Shown here piece by piece: positions 11,893 through 26,400 of a stretch of DNA of 64,000 nucleotides. Every line of letters starts with the position of its first letter. Positions within the stretch are counted from its first letter, which is position 1. Location: positions 6,696,001 through 6,760,000 of the forward strand of contig OZ199838.1 in assembly GCA_964304625.1 (NCBI GenBank), written 5' to 3'. The notes under the pieces are model-generated. The model did not search any database and was not told the DNA's origin. It saw only the letters and a program-made list of their open reading frames with translations. The DNA is from Kudoa neothunni. Taxonomy: Eukaryota; Cnidaria. A program made the position numbers and the translations under genes.

Positions 11893-12113
11893 TGACTATT
11901 GACACGACCGTAATATCCAGGTATGTGTAGTTTTGACTGTACTTAATTTTGGCTCATCTCTACCGCTCATAGATGCAAAATATAATTAAATACAGCAGGT
12001 TTTACTAAATAGATTTTATAGATCAATTATATATAGGAACTACCAGGATTAAAAATGGTAACCGCGCACGCGTACATGGTATTTTAGATTAAAAATTTTA
12101 TGCCAATAGCCGG
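11893..12113. mobile_element. MITE, copy 2 of the GGCTATTGACACG family
   Basis: Left end TGACTATTGACACGACC, right end complementary to CCGGCTATTGGCAT. The interior matches the copy at about 420-587 in reverse orientation. It contains GCGCACGCGT near 12064. Confidence 0.5.
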
Positions 12114-13697
12114 TGACTTTAATGACTCATTAATGAACGGCCAAACAAATAGAAGGATCGCATCAATTTTTAACGTATATGTAACTATTACCGGGAAAAT
12201 CATTAAAGTCTATGAGATAGTATATAATTTTTACCCACTAAAAAAGTGATGGCAGGAGTTAATTTCGTTAGTCGCCAGAAATTCATTAAGTAATTTATCG
12301 TCGACCATTTCATAATATCGTTTTATGCCATATCGGAGAAATTGACGCGTGTAATTGATACATACGCACAAAAACAGTGCGACAGTGATGCAGTGTTATT
12401 TAATTCTTCTATGAAATGTGTCACTGTAGTTCTCGAATTAAGAAACAATCCAGAATTCATTAAAAGAGAAATGAGGGAATAATAATTCATAATCTCTTAT
12501 CAGTCTATAGATTTTTTTACAGACATGTAATGTAATAATCAAAGTTAACCCTCCCGGGACCAAGCGGGGTCTCTGGTGACCTCATTTTAGATAAATCTTA
12601 TTTTTAAAAATGAAAACCTCATGGATTTCCGTAAGAAAATAGTTTAATCTCAGAAAATATATTCGTATAATATATAAATTCAAGCTTTTGGAAAATATAT
12701 GAATTTATCCTAGAAAAAATGTTTATATAATTGAGCACATGTTCTCCATACGTCCCCATACCTAATGTTTTAATTTTGTATTAAAATTATTAAAAAATAA
12801 AAATAAAAAACGACATATTATCACAAGTAATATATATTAAACCTTAAAGAAATGCTCTAATTCACGGAACGTATTGGTCCAAAGAGATCACTATGTGTGA
12901 TCACGATATGTATTTTGTTCACGAAATATTGATCGAAAAACAAATATACGATGCTATAACTATAAAAAACCTATTCGCTCGTCTCACAGGTTCAAAAAAA
13001 GGTTTTATATTGTTAGACATTAGTTTTGAATCCGATTGATGTTATCTTTGAACAAATTGTTTTCTCTTTAGGAAACCTCGGAATTAATGTAGTTTATTGT
13101 TAACTGAACCTATTGGAAATTTGTCGTATTTAATTTTTTTGTTTGAATGTATAAACGTACTCAAATACTTACAACCGTGATCCAGACTTAACCTTACTTT
13201 TAATGTTGTGATTAACAACTTTTCCGGAAACCATGCCCGACTTCTTGGATGGTCGCTTGTGTGCATTTCTTATCTATATTTAATTCAATGCCACTATTAT
13301 ATTTCCAGAAACTTTCAACAACGTAAATTTGGTAAAACATGTGTTTTAAATATACAATAACATACGTTCTATTGCAGATGTTTATAATATTTAATCGAAT
13401 AATTAATTACATTTTTTTCAATTTTATTCTCTCTAAAGCAAACTTCTAAACGATTTATGTAGCTACGTTATGAGTAATAATTATAACAATAACTTTTTGA
13501 TTCCATTGCGCAATAGAATAAGAAAATAATGATGGGGTTAAAAACAACCCCAATAGACGCATACTAAAGTTTTCGACACACGGTTCTTCGACGGTGAAAA
13601 TTAGAGTACAAAAAATAATTTAAAACCACAAAGAAAATCAAAAATGTCACAATTAAGCAAAACAGATTAATATCGAATAAAAATAAGGAGAATAATG
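12114..13697. other. Intergenic, with a lone piggyBac-type end
   Basis: TTAA followed by CCCTCCCGGGACCAAG and GGGGTCTCTGGTGACCTC (12545-12586) has the family's end and subterminal near-palindrome. No matching right end was found before CENP-C. Otherwise AT-rich with no coding signal. Confidence 0.45.
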
Positions 13698-16547
13698 CTA
13701 ATTGGGTTCACATATTACAAACAACATTCGAAGGCAGCGTTTAGCGGAAATATTTTGGATATTATAAACATTTTCTAAATAAAATAAGATTATTCGGAAA
13801 AAACAACAATCAGACGGTCAGATCACTACCTTTAGGAATGATGATGCTGGTACCGCTGGAGATATTTTCCTGTTTTTTTGCGATAGTAACAATACCATAG
13901 CCTTCAAGAACATGCATAATCTAGAACGAAGACAAATATTAAATTTATTCATATCTCACATCAAAATTACAATGTGGTCTTTGGATAGGTAAAGTCCTTT
14001 TTCAGTTTGAGGTTTCATTACAACTTGTCCAACTGAGACATTGTCATATTTGAGATAGGTGTCGGTTTGAAGTTTAGGAGTTTTGCTAGTGATATTTTTG
14101 TAGTTGATTTTGATCAGTTGTTTGGGCCAAACCAAATCTACATAAACAACCACAATTCGATGAACAACTGAAATAATTCAACACTACAGTGATGCTCTTG
14201 TGTGGACGTGTTTGGATCAATAATACTGAAAGGAGTTGGTTCAATAAGTTTTTCCGGCTAAACAGAAATAAACGGTAGATCGTGAGTAAATGTGAATAAT
14301 GAAATGAAGAACTTTTGTTGAAGATTTCTTCTCAGTTGGTTTCTTTTTGGACAATCCTATTTCAATCACAATACATAAACATCATATTACCATCCATCCA
14401 ACACCAGCGTGTTGACAACTGAAATACTTTCAGATAGATTATATTGCCATTGTTTGTTTTTAACAATTTTATTGATAACCAAACCCTCTTCTGTCCGTTT
14501 GTAATCAATGTATTCATTTTCCCAATAACGCAGGGGTTCGACTCGATGTCTTGAACTTCGACGTAAATGATGCTCATTATCCAATTCGTCACCATAGTGT
14601 TGACGTTTCTTTTTTTTATTTTTAAGATTTACAGTAACTCTATCGGAACTTTTTATAAGTCGACGATTTTTTTCTACGATTTGTTTTTTAAGCACTTTAA
14701 ATTCTCTCAAAAATTACTTTTGGGCAATGCAGACGAAACTAATTTTTGTCTCGAAACCATATCTATATCAGATAGCTTTACAGGCGAGGCACTCAAATCT
14801 CTGTCGTTGTTCGGGGAGACATCAGAAAGCACATCTAGATCATTATTGTTTTCTAAATGAGAAGTGTCTCGCAATGGAGTATGTGAATCAATATTTTCGG
14901 TTGTTGGTGACGCTTCATTAGGTATTTTGAGAATCCTTCTTGGCGATAATATTTCGGTGATAATATTTTTATAGGCTGTAATTGCACTCCTGGGAGAAAC
15001 AGACCTTTTAGTGGTTGGTGTATTGGGTTCAACATTCTGATTCACATCATAGTTATCATTGCCTTCTATAATAGAAATCGATTTGTTGATAGGAGACTGA
15101 TTCTCTTTGTTATTGTTATCGTCGTCATTCAAAATATGACGTTTATTAGTGCTCTTTTGTTTAGAAACAGGCTTTTCAGTGATAGGCTGATTTTTTGGAG
15201 CATTAGTATTAGAATCGGCATTAAAAGATTTTCTCTTTCTACTTTTAGTGAGAACCTTCCTAGAAGAAGACTCATTTTCCTGATTGTAAGAATCGATATT
15301 CCTTGCATTCGAAATATTTTTATTTCTATTTTTCGATAAAAATTGTCTAGAGGGCGGTACAACTGCTGGACCTTGGTCTATATCCAAAGTTTTCGTAGCT
15401 TTGTCAACATTTATAGAATCTTGCAATCCCGTATTATTTGACCGTTCGTTGTTGATATCTTCATTATCAACAAAGTCATCATCTATTGAATGGGAGGTGT
15501 TGTAAGCAACAGATGTGTTTCTCAACAAAACGTTATCCCCGATAGGAAGTGGAAGTGTTTTGGTTTTACTGTGAGAATCATTATCAAATTCAACTGTACC
15601 ACCACTTAGATCATTAATTGTGAATGGTTTAACTCGAGATATTGTAGAATTAGATTGGTTTCTCATGGAAACAATATTTGGCGATTTAGGAGAAAGTGGC
15701 AGATGCTCAGCTAATGATCTATTTTTTAAAGGGGTTCTTAATAGGCTTAAATGTTTTTTGTGTGATGTGCGATCATCAGCTGATAACGGATCGGCATCAA
15801 ACATTTGAAGATCCTGATTTTCATCGGCTGAATCGAACGATTCAGAGTCACTTTTTGACGATTCCTCGGAACCATCCAACAAATAATGATTATCAATCAC
15901 ATGAGAATCGTGCTTTTGGGGATTGTTTAGTGTATTGTTGCTGGCGCTACAATTAAAATATCCTATATAGCAACAATTTATAAAAAATTTGATTACTTTC
16001 CCATAACAGAAACTTTTTTCAAGAAAAAATCGTCTCCTACAATCTTCATAACAATGTGGTCACACGACTAAAAGGTTACCTTCATTCGAACTGGTGGAAG
16101 CGTCATCTTCAACGGACGAAGCCTCCGGAAGCATAATGGTAGATGTTTGTGGTACTACGAATAAAATTTATGCATCAATAAAGTCGACCCCCCAACCGAC
16201 GACGAGTTAGAATACTTTCATCAGTATTAATAGACAAATTTCTATTTGAAGAGGCACTCTCAGTACTTTTCCTTCCTCTACATCAATACAACCATAAAAC
16301 AAAGTTCGTTAATAATAAGTCGGAATTGGAATTTATTTAAAAATAAATAATTTGATAGTTACCGTAGTTTGCTTGACAAAATCATGGTTTCGCCTACTTC
16401 CCCAGCAACAGAAGAAGAAACAGAACGATTTCCACTCTTGGTGGAGGATAACGACTTATCACTACTACGACTCATCGACGATGTTAGTTTTGACGCTGAG
16501 AGGTAAGAATTTGGCTGGTCACCAACTACATCTATTTCACAAGCCAT
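13698..16547 (-). CDS. CENPC: CENP-C, inner kinetochore protein (nine exons, about 755 aa)
   Basis: CENP-C binds centromeric CENP-A nucleosomes and anchors the outer kinetochore. Exons: 16363-16547, 16189-16277, 16080-16154, 14718-15962, about 14405-14673, 14188-14257, 13971-14137, 13830-13920 and 13698-13774; the summed length is divisible by three. The N terminus and large exon 4 are Ser/Asn/Asp-rich and disordered-looking. Exon 5 holds the diagnostic CENP-C motif RRSSRHRVEPLRYW (about residues 569-582), where Arg and Trp contact the nucleosome. The last four exons encode the C-terminal Mif2/CENP-C cupin (VWPKQLIKINYKN, GQVVMKPQTEKGLYL, MHVLEGYGIVTIA, SSGTSIIIPKENVYNIQN), used for dimerisation. 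The donor ending exon 5 could also be at 14420, 15 nt earlier in reading direction. The second intron is only 34 nt with a weak GTCGAC donor. Confidence 0.93.
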
Positions 16548-17179
16548 ACCATAATTATAATATTACTTTCTCTTGTGTTAAGTGAGAAATCTATAAACCT
16601 GTCCCAATCTAATGATTTTTCAGTCAACTTTTTTTTCTCTCGTGACCTTCGTACCGCATTTCGATTAGGAGGTCTACACGCAAATTATCTAGTCTAATAT
16701 ATCATATCAACTCATACTCTTTATTCAGTAGTTTTAGTTTCTAAAAAATAAATTCAGTTTAGTACTAAAATAATCAATTTACCTTCATTAGAACGATTGC
16801 CGCAGCTCAATTTGCCGCTGAGTTACATTAGCGCGCAGGCGTATCAATGTGAGTTGAATTATTGCGCACACAATGTAGAACTTTGTTTTGACGTATATTT
16901 CTAATTGAATTGGAATTGGTTCATATTGCGTTTTAATCTTTCAAAAACAAACTTATAGTGTGGGATATTTACACACGTATGATATGATTATTTTATTTGA
17001 TTCACTATAGTAAATTATTTAGTTTAAATCCGAATATATTTTAAATTTTGATGTAAAAGTTTGTACTGAATATACGAATTGTTAATATCTGTAAATAAAT
17101 AAATTATGCTTACATTGAGGAGAGCTTTTGTTAGTGGTGAATACGATCTAAATTACTAGGATGGAAGTATCTGATATGA
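16548..17179. other. Upstream region of CENP-C
   Basis: No coding exon found. A patch at about 16800-16835 (GCCGCAGCTC to GCGCGCAGGCG) is more GC-rich than its surroundings and could be promoter sequence. No TATA box or other element is assigned. Confidence 0.3.
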
Positions 17180-17389
17180 TAGTAGGTGACCATTCGTTCG
17201 TGATCTCCATGGGGATTGAAAAATGTTAGAAAAACTCGTACGAAATAATTAAAATTAACAAATTGTTTCATTCGGTTGATGCATTCTGTTATAAAATAAT
17301 ATATATCTTTATAAAAAAATTTATGGAGTAAAAATATTTTTGTTAAAAATACGAACGAGTCTAGGGTACGAAAAATTGGTCACCCCCTG
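17180..17389. mobile_element. Small Tc1/mariner-type MITE
   Basis: About 210 bp with imperfect inverted ends: AGTAGGTGACCATTCGTTCG on the left and, inward from the right, CAGGGGGTGACCAATTTTTC next to a TA. No coding capacity. The end sequence resembles many Tc1/mariner termini. Confidence 0.4.
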
Positions 17390-18651
17390 TATTTTTAAAT
17401 TGATAAAATTAAAGTTGAACCAATAATTTTAGATTTTATTTAAAATTAGGGCTGAGTGGTCGTTCGTGTTAAAACCTATTTGAATACTTGTTCATTAAAT
17501 ACAAATAATCAATGGTTGAATAATTAAATAAATTAAACGTATGTATTTTATTTTTAATTCTAATTTAAATGCATGGCTTTTGGACATTACTATTAATCTT
17601 CAAATACGAATTTACAGCAACTTTTAATGTATTATTCAAAAAATTTTGTTTAGTTTAAAGAGCCATTATTTCAAATACTAACATGATTTATTAATAATTA
17701 TGTATTTGAAATATTTTGGACGATTTTTACTCAGTGATAACTTCTGATAATTCTCCCCTCTAAGAGTTTTTATATGCGGTAAAGGAATCCGCTATGTATA
17801 AACACAGACAATTTTACAAATAAATCCAACCTTTTTCAGATACTTAACTCTGTCGCTAAAAATAATTCTAATTTATTGTCGTGAATTCTTTCATGGCGTA
17901 AAAAAGAATAATTAATATTTAAAATTTTCGTAGGTTTATATTGTTTTTTCTTTTTAATTATTGAAGATTTAGACTAAAATAAACGAGAAAACATAATTTT
18001 GTTAAATCTATGTGGATTATAAACAAATATTTCTACAAAACAACTTATTATAATAATTCAAGCAATAATTTATTTCAAATAAAGTAGATATGGTGAAAAT
18101 AATTGTGTAAAATAAAAAATGTTCCACCAAAAATACTAAAAATAAAATATTTTTCTGGTTATTTTTAATTTGTAGCACAATTTTTGGTCTCCTTAAATGA
18201 TTCTAAATATGACTATAGTTAAAATTTAAGATTCTCAAACAACTAAATAATAGTTTAACTCTATAGGCATTTACTGGTTTGGTAAAATCGAAAAACTGAA
18301 AATCAATAATGAAATTAAACGAATTTTGAGTCTGTTATAAAATGACGACAAACGATTCTCAAGAAAATGAAGAATATGTTAGCTTGTTCCAATTTTATTA
18401 TTAAAACAACTGATAAATTATTTAAGGAGAGCATTATGTCACGGAAATCCATGGTCTTGTTTTCAATACTAAAGAATATGTATTTCATATCCATAAAATA
18501 TTCATAAGTGACATCAAAACACTGAAATCACACGTTTGTTTAAATAAACCACATTTATCTGCATAACGCAAAGAAGAAGGCGCTAATACATTCGCTACGT
18601 GATCTATCTGTCGCCGGTCCAAAAAACTATGCATAATTAAGGTTCGAACTA
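17390..18651. other. AT-rich spacer
   Basis: No coding exon accepted. A minus-strand frame at 18485-18736 runs into the Tigger terminal repeat and is treated as chance. Confidence 0.4.
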
Positions 18652-20363
18652 CAGTCGAGATTGGATATTGCGTGATTTCATCTTCAATATGCCCAGGGAG
18701 CAGTGTAAAATTTCTGAGAAAATTAGAATAATACAATATTACAATTCAATAAAATCAATAAAGGGCGCGAAGAAAATGACGGTTGAAAAGTTTAAACTTA
18801 GTAGTATGATTATTTTTAATCGATAACAATTTATTTCTTAAAGGACATTCAACGCTTGACAGAATTCTTTCTCATGAAACCAAGCTGAAAAATTCAGATG
18901 TTGCAGGAAGTAGGAAGAGGCATTCGAATGGAAGATTTATCAACATAGACGAAGAAGTTTATCAGTGATTTATCAAAAAACGCACCAATGGTCACATTAT
19001 TTCTGGTGACGTAATACTTGAAATGGCCAACATAATTGCCAGAAAGAATGAAGTTCAAAATTTTAAAGCAAGTAGGGGTTGGCTAGCGGGGTTTAAAAAA
19101 GGTTTGGAATTGTTTTCAAACATTTTCATGGTGAAGCTGCGAGCGCTAACGTCGCGTCTATTGATTCGTGGATCTATGAAAATAAAAATTTGATAAGCAT
19201 ATATAGCCCAAAAAATATAATCAATATTGACGAAACTGGTTTGTTTTATGAGCAATTACAGAACAGTAGTTATTTATTAAAAGAAGAAAATGACATTAAA
19301 GGTAAAAAGCTATCGAAAAAAAGAATAACGATTTTGGTATCGTGCTTTTTAAGCGGAGAAAAGTTGCCCTTAGTCGTAATTGGGAAATACCAAAACCCCA
19401 GGTGCTTCAAGGGGGTAAAAAATTTACCTTATGAGTATTATGCCAAAAAAAATTCTTGGGTGACCTCTGCTATTTTCTTCCAGATGATGAAAAAATTAAA
19501 TTTTAAAATGGAGTCAGAACAACGAAAAATACTACAAGTGTTTTACAGCCGCTCGATCTCGGAGTGATTAATTGTCTTAAAAGTAGATATAAACAAATAT
19601 TGTGTAGCCATGTGGCATTATGTGATGATTCGTTAAATAATAAATTTACATTACTTAATGCAATTTTGACACTCCAAGAAGCATGGAACAGTATTCCACC
19701 TGAAATTATTGTCAACTATTTTAAAAAGTCGGGCATATTTAGCGAAAGTAAAAGCTAATGCGAACTTCAAAAATTAATCCATTATCATAGGAGATACAGA
19801 GACGGAAACAAATGATAAAATTTTCGAAGATGAACAGAGTATAAATATACAATAAAATTTTAATATTTTTATAGTCGAGGAGGAAACATGGGGGACCAAC
19901 TTTGATGATGATAACTTACCTACTTGTGAAGATGATAACGGCGATGTCTTAATGTCAACAGTGAATCCAATTCAGAATGAAATCGAGTCTGATGAGGAAG
20001 AATCAAAAGTTCCAATAAAAGATATAAAGCATGCCGTAAGTACATTAAGGAAGATGTTTATTTTGGAGGATCCATCTGGACTCATCGATCTTCATCCGAT
20101 AACGGATCGAATTTTAAAAATATCATCTCAAAGATGGCACCAAACTAAAATTACTTCATTTTTTCATAAAAATTAATAATTTTGTCTGGTTGAGTTAAAT
20201 AAAATTCCTTATATTTATTTTATTCCACTAGCAATGATTTAAAGTAGGATAAACGCACAAAACAAGTTTAAATCGAATATTTTTACAAGCGCGCATATGC
20301 GTGACTAGATATTGCGTAATTTTTCCTTGGTCCCAAAAATTACGCAATTTCGAATCTCGATTG
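18652..20363 (+). mobile_element. Tigger/pogo-type DNA transposon, dead
   Basis: TA at 18650-18651 and at 20364-20365 flank inverted ends CAGTCGAGATTGGATATTGC (left) and, inward from the right, CAATCGAGATTCGAAATTGC. Length is 1712 bp. Inside lies a decayed transposase of the Tigger/CENP-B-related class. An inner palindrome around ATTGCGTAATTTTT adds a second inverted repeat to the right end. Confidence 0.85.
18850..20176 (+). pseudogene. Tigger/pogo (CENP-B-related) transposase remnant
   Basis: The left part reads as a CENP-B-type helix-turn-helix (SGDVILEMANIIARKNE, then FKASRGWLAGF), interrupted by a stop near 18967. The DDE region follows: NIINIDETGLFYEQL (first Asp), KKRITILVSCFLSGEKLPLV, then a jump. 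The segment that should hold the second catalytic Asp is missing, and the frame changes near 19540 into TSVLQPLDLGVINCLKSRY and LQEAWNSIPPEIIVNYFKKS. The tail at 19952-20176 is acidic and ends normally. So the gene has at least one stop, an internal deletion and a frameshift. CENP-B itself was domesticated from this superfamily, but nothing here suggests domestication. Confidence 0.85.
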
Positions 20364-20410
20364 TATATCACATTAAGCAGAAAAAAAACTTATTACTATA
20401 AAATATAAAA

Positions 20411-23400
20411 CTATTTATAAGGAAACCGTTTTGGATAGTTTAACTTGGACGCTGTTAGTGGTATTCCATAAATGACAGGGGCAGCTCCATTTAAATATTT
20501 TAATTTGGGTGTGTGTCTAGAAATGGTGACAGCCTCTGGTAGAGTACAATCATCGTTGAACCAATGATACAAAGTGGTGTCTAGAAATTTATCAATATCT
20601 TTATCGGTGATATCCCAAAGATTGCCAACAATACAAGGACTAAACAACAATGGGATGAATTATAAAATCGGTAATAACACAATCAACCTTCCACTAGCTA
20701 GATATTGTAGTAGCATTCCCGAGTGATCGAACAGACCATTGTTGTTAAGACGAGCACTACTACATCCAACAATAAAAACCACTCCTTTCACATTAAGTTT
20801 GCGTAGGTTTTTCTCGTTAAAATAGGCAGCACCGTTTCCATGACCACAATATCTACATAAAACAACGTTACGAAGGGGCACACTAATGACTACTGAATAA
20901 ATACATAAAAATATCATGCGAAAGTGCGTCAATGTATTGATTACGATCAGGAACACGCCCACAAATACCACTCCATGAAGAGGTAACTGATTCGAAGATA
21001 TTTTTGAAAAAGTTTTCAGTGGATTGGAGATCCTTTCCAGGGTTTAAAATGTAGAAAGCGTCATTAGAATTGATGTTTGTAGATAAAGGATGGTTATATA
21101 ATACATTGGCTAACGATAACATCGAAGGCATTCTACTTAGAATACTTCTACTCTTCAAACAAATATCCATTGATTCCAACGGCAGCATACACATCGTCTC
21201 ATCAACAATCAATATAATGGGATAATTGGTGGCAATTGGTAGGGAGCGTTCCTCAACGAGCTTATTTTTTAAATGATTGCCATTTATCTCATTGATCATT
21301 TCAACTATTGCCTTTGTTCACACACACATACATTAATATATTGATAAAGAATAGGTGGGTAGATACCTGTCTCAAGCTTGACACTTCAAACATTGGGAAA
21401 TAGCGTTGCAAATCAGCAAGTAACTTTTGAAGTTGTTTGTTCGAGCCGTCATCCACAAGAAAAGAGCTTTTACATCTACCAATCCTACTTCTAGTGGAAC
21501 GTTGTTGAGGCGCCTGATCAACGCCAACATTTAAAACCCATTCAATAACAATTCTAATTATCATAACTCTAGTAAATCGACTATCGCTGCCGGTGAGTTC
21601 GGTTGGAAATATTTCAAGAAGTTTTTCCATAACAGTATCATACGTGGTGGTGTATTGAGAGTGGTTATTTGTAAAAAGTACGTCAGCTATACATCCAAAC
21701 CAATCGCATTGAATCGAATCCACACAATTCTACATCATAAGTAGTATCATCGAAGTTGGTAAGATAAAAAGTATACTTTAAGACGCGAATCTAGAGCAAC
21801 TCGAGTAGACCACCATTTTTTGAGATCAGTTATTTTGTTGGATTCACAATTTTTCTGCATAATTGTGGTGAATTCATTGAGTAGGGTGTGATAGCTTAGG
21901 TTGGTTAATTGAATTTGTAGATAGCCTCCACGTCCAGTCGATAACCATTCGGTTAAGTGAATAACATTTTGTTTGGTTGTCATCGAAATCACTTTCCAAC
22001 CAGAAGGCAACAATTCGGTTATTGTGTTACAATTTGACTCTGACGTGGGGATGCTTTTTGTTGACAATTGGCCTACCATTTTATAGTGGTTCAGATCATA
22101 ACCATTCAACGTGAATGCTGAATTTTTAAATGCGCTACACATCAACCTAAATAACAATCATACATAATTTATTGTAGGTAGAATGATGCTGATTTATGTA
22201 GTCACTTTAGTAAGAGCTGGTTATGCAACATATTAGAAAAAGACGGTTGAAATGCGTTGTTGAATGTCATGGCTTGCTCAGCAATGCTCAATTCTTTCGA
22301 TGACGTTTTTAAACAGCTCACATTACCGCAAATTCGTTTAAAAAGAATATTATTCCAACATTGTTGTACTATATATTAAAATTTTAATTTTAAACTTGAG
22401 TTACGCATATTAGCAAACATTGAATTACTCAAGTCATTATCATAGTAGCCATTTACACTATCTGTATTGACTGAACGCCCGTTATTTGAATCATTATTGA
22501 CAGCTAAAGCTGAAAATTCTTCCGAAATATGAGTGATGCTCTCAGTTGAAGGCTGGCCAAAGGAGTTCATTAAAAGCAAATCCACTTCATTACGTTTAAT
22601 GAGTTTATTGTTAGTGAGTGACTTCAATAGGTCCATTTTAGTAGAAAAATCCATCTTATTGTAGTAAGTAATAAATTTTAAGTTTTCCATAGATATAATG
22701 CCACAAAAGTCGTGCCCATCGATGTGTAGTTCAGTAGTAATTGGTAGAGGGTATTGTAATACATTATCACAATTTTCAGTATCAACTATAAACTGATAAT
22801 AACGTTGGCATTCTTTGCACGTACAACGTGGATTGGATGTGATGGTTTCATTGGATTTGTTTGGACAACTATGCCATTTTTCAATAATTTTCATAGTTAG
22901 TTCTGATTGTTTGACTCTATTTAAGTTAGTGTTTGTTCATGATAAAACGACAATTCAACAATCTAATATCTACCTTAAAATAGCATTGACATGGCTGGAT
23001 AAGTTAGAATAGATCGAACAATAGAAAACCGACTCGTTGTAACCACCATACTCAAAACAATAACTATTTACTAACATTTTCAGAGTTGATAACAGCACCA
23101 GCTGCAGTTTATAAACTCGGATGTAATAACTAGAAAAGGAGCTCCCTTTCCCATCGATTGACTCACACATACCATATTCCATATTATGCTGATAACGTTG
23201 CCAACTGGCCATTGTATATTCTATAAGATATTTGGTGAATAACAAAATATGTGTGCTATGACCAATTTTGAAGGTTGACGTGACGGAGTTCGCATCTGAA
23301 ATTATTTGTCACATGATTTTTGTATATTATATTGCATACTTGCTAATAGGCGCGTGGTGAAAGTACTTGGGCAGTAGAATATCAAGCTAGAAAGTGCATA

Positions 23401-26400
23401 CAATTTCACAATATATTCAAGCTGAAAATCAATTGATTTATTTTTGAATTCACAACATTCGCTCAGAATGCCATCTAAGGCATCTAAATGAAGTATATTC
23501 TCTATTGAGTCAAAAAATATTATTTAAAACTCTCAAAAAAGTTTATTTAAAGTAAATCAGATCAACACTAACCAAGGATTTCACACCACGATTGACAAAA
23601 GTTTATGAAATTGCAAGAAAAACCAATGGTAATTTTCATCAAAAATATAGATAAAATAAATTGAGTAATAAAACGGCGGGAAATATTTTCATGAAATAGC
23701 ATAAACCTCCTCTTAGCAGAACTCCGTTGAATGTAGGGACACATTCAATTATACGTCAAATATCGATGAAAAATCCACTTAACATTACAAATGAATTATT
23801 CAAATTTATTTACCTTAATATTTCAAAAAATTCAGAAGACGCAGATGATACTAACATTTATTGATCAAATAATCTTAGCTGAATGTAAAATGTAATTAAA
23901 ATTTCACGACGATTATTATTTAAATGTTCATTAATATAATTTTAAGTAAATTACACAAATTCTAACGTTGTCACTTAATTACCTCCGGATTAAGTCATTT
24001 AGAAGGTTAGATTTTCCGAAAAAAGTTCTCGAAAAATAACAAAGTAACTTTTAGCAATACGATATGCTTAGTGTGAAAACATTAAAATTTAAAATTACCT
24101 CCATTATGCTACTTAGAATATAGCTAATTTAAATTTAAAAATTTAGTCTAATTTTTCACAAACTAAGGTAGATTAAAAATATACCTCCATTGGTGCCCTG
24201 GAGTATATAAAAAATAACCTATTATATTCCAAAATTTAAAAGTATTCGATGATACTTTAATGTTAGTTAGAAAAACTCCCAAATCATAACACGCACAGAG
24301 TTGTAATTAAGTAGCAGCGAATTCTTGATCATAAACAATGCAGATTATAAACATCCCAACAACTGTTCATCAATACAAGAGACTAACGTCTAATTCGCCT
24401 TAACCCTCCGAACATCTTGGGGTCGTTTCGATCCCAGTCGTGGTTTAATCACTTATTTCCTCCCTCATAGCTTAGTTTAATTTTATAGATATCCTACCTA
24501 TTCTTTTATAATAATTGATTGTTTTGGAAGGCAGTATTAAAATTTCTCTAAACAGAAAGGAATAGGTTATATCTCAAATACTTACATCTGGCGCCTTTGG
24601 GGTCGAAAAGACCCCAGAGGTTTTTCGTACAAATTGTGGAATAAGTTATTTCGCAGAAGTTTATTTGGAGTTTAGTTACTTTTAAGAAAAAATAACGGCA
24701 TAACCCCGCTAATTTGAGTGTGAAAACGTTGAAGAACTTGTGACAACTTTGAATTAGAATGTCTAGGCTATGATAGTTACACTGGAAGTTCTTCCATCAT
24801 AAGTAAAATTGAAGAATTAATCCAAAATTAACAAATCTTCTTACCCACAAAAATAATAACACATAGGGAAAATCCCTCCTAGAATAACAGATACGAAATT
24901 AAAACATTTGGCATCCAAATCCTTGTGTAACTGCCTACACTCGTCAACAATAAAAACTGATCAAGATTGTTTTAACTTATTCTTCACTGATCAACTGTTA
25001 TCTACCATTATCCACTTGGCATGTAAATTTGTTCGTTATCGCTATGATTCTTCTTATGATGATTTCAATTTGAATGATTTTCGTGCGTGCCTTGGCATAC
25101 TGATATATATGCCAATTTTTAGAATGAAGACTGAGTCTCTATAAAGGTTGTTAAGGCTTTTAGATAAGTGATGCCATCGAAGGAATATACAAAAATCAAA
25201 GGCTCACTCTACTTAGACGACTTTGATTCAGGAGATGAGAGGAGAAAAAAGATAAATTATGTGTCTTGTATCGCATACATTAAAGTTTGCCTACGATGCG
25301 CTAACAACATTAGATGGCAGAATCCATTTATTAATCATTTTCTGTCTATTATTTCGATTTTCATCGGCATATTAAAAAATTACTCGCCTAAAGGTAGATT
25401 ATGTGTTTAAACATTACGACTAATGTTCGAAGAATTTCACTTAGAAAATTTATTTACAATCTATAAAATAGCAAACATAGCGATAAACAAAAATAAATAT
25501 AAAGGAAAATCCATATATCATTTATAAGGTAAAAAAGATAACTTTTATTAAAACTTCAATCACTATAAATTTTCTTCGTTTTACATAACATTTTTTAATT
25601 GGAATATTACATTCAAGAAAATTAATAACGACTTACACTGCAAGGATTGAGTGAATATATGCAGTTGAGAGAATAACCGAACAATTAGTCATACAACATA
25701 TTATTTTGTATATTTTAACATATAATGAACGTTGATTAATATTTAAAATGTCATATGATTAATTAAAATACTATAGGACTTAAAATTTGTGGATAAGAAG
25801 GAATTTTGTCTTGGTGTCTTTTTCGACCCCAAAGATGCTAGGTGTATTGTCAATTCGGAGCTGCTCAGAGGGTTAAATAATAATATTTTTTACAACTAAA
25901 AAATAAATTTTATACAGAAAAAATAACAAGTTTTATATTAAATTAAACACTGTAGGATTTTTTAATAAAGTTTGAGATATTTTCTACAAAATATCTACAA
26001 ATAATTTGTGGAGACTATTTACGAATTAGTTAATTAATAACTAAAATACATTCCTCATATTTTACACTAAAATTACGTAAAATCCTTTAATATTAACGAG
26101 ATTTTAACATAAAAGTTTCTTTATTGTAAGATACATTTATTTTTCAATCTATTACATCAACCGAATGAAATAATCCATTTTAATAATGGAAATAGCTTGA
26201 AAAGCTCAGCGAATATGGACTTATTTTGGTAGAAGATAATTTAAATGCCACCGAAAAAAATATAATTTACAAGAAGGCTTGGTTAGCTTTAAGCGTAAAT
26301 TTTAGAATGATATTCAACTTCTCAGTCAAAGAAAATGTTTACAATAAAATAATTACCATCTAGATTGAGCTTTTGGGCATCACCTAGAATATGTCCTATT

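Noticed and set aside
14567-15956. Several plus-strand frames opposite CENP-C exon 4
   Set aside because: They are shadows of the serine/asparagine-rich CENP-C coding strand and contain no motif.
18485-18736. Minus-strand frame of 83 codons that looked like a last exon with an acceptor near 18720
   Set aside because: Its middle runs through the left terminal repeat of the Tigger element (18652 on), so the open frame is best explained by chance at the transposon border. No partner exon was found.
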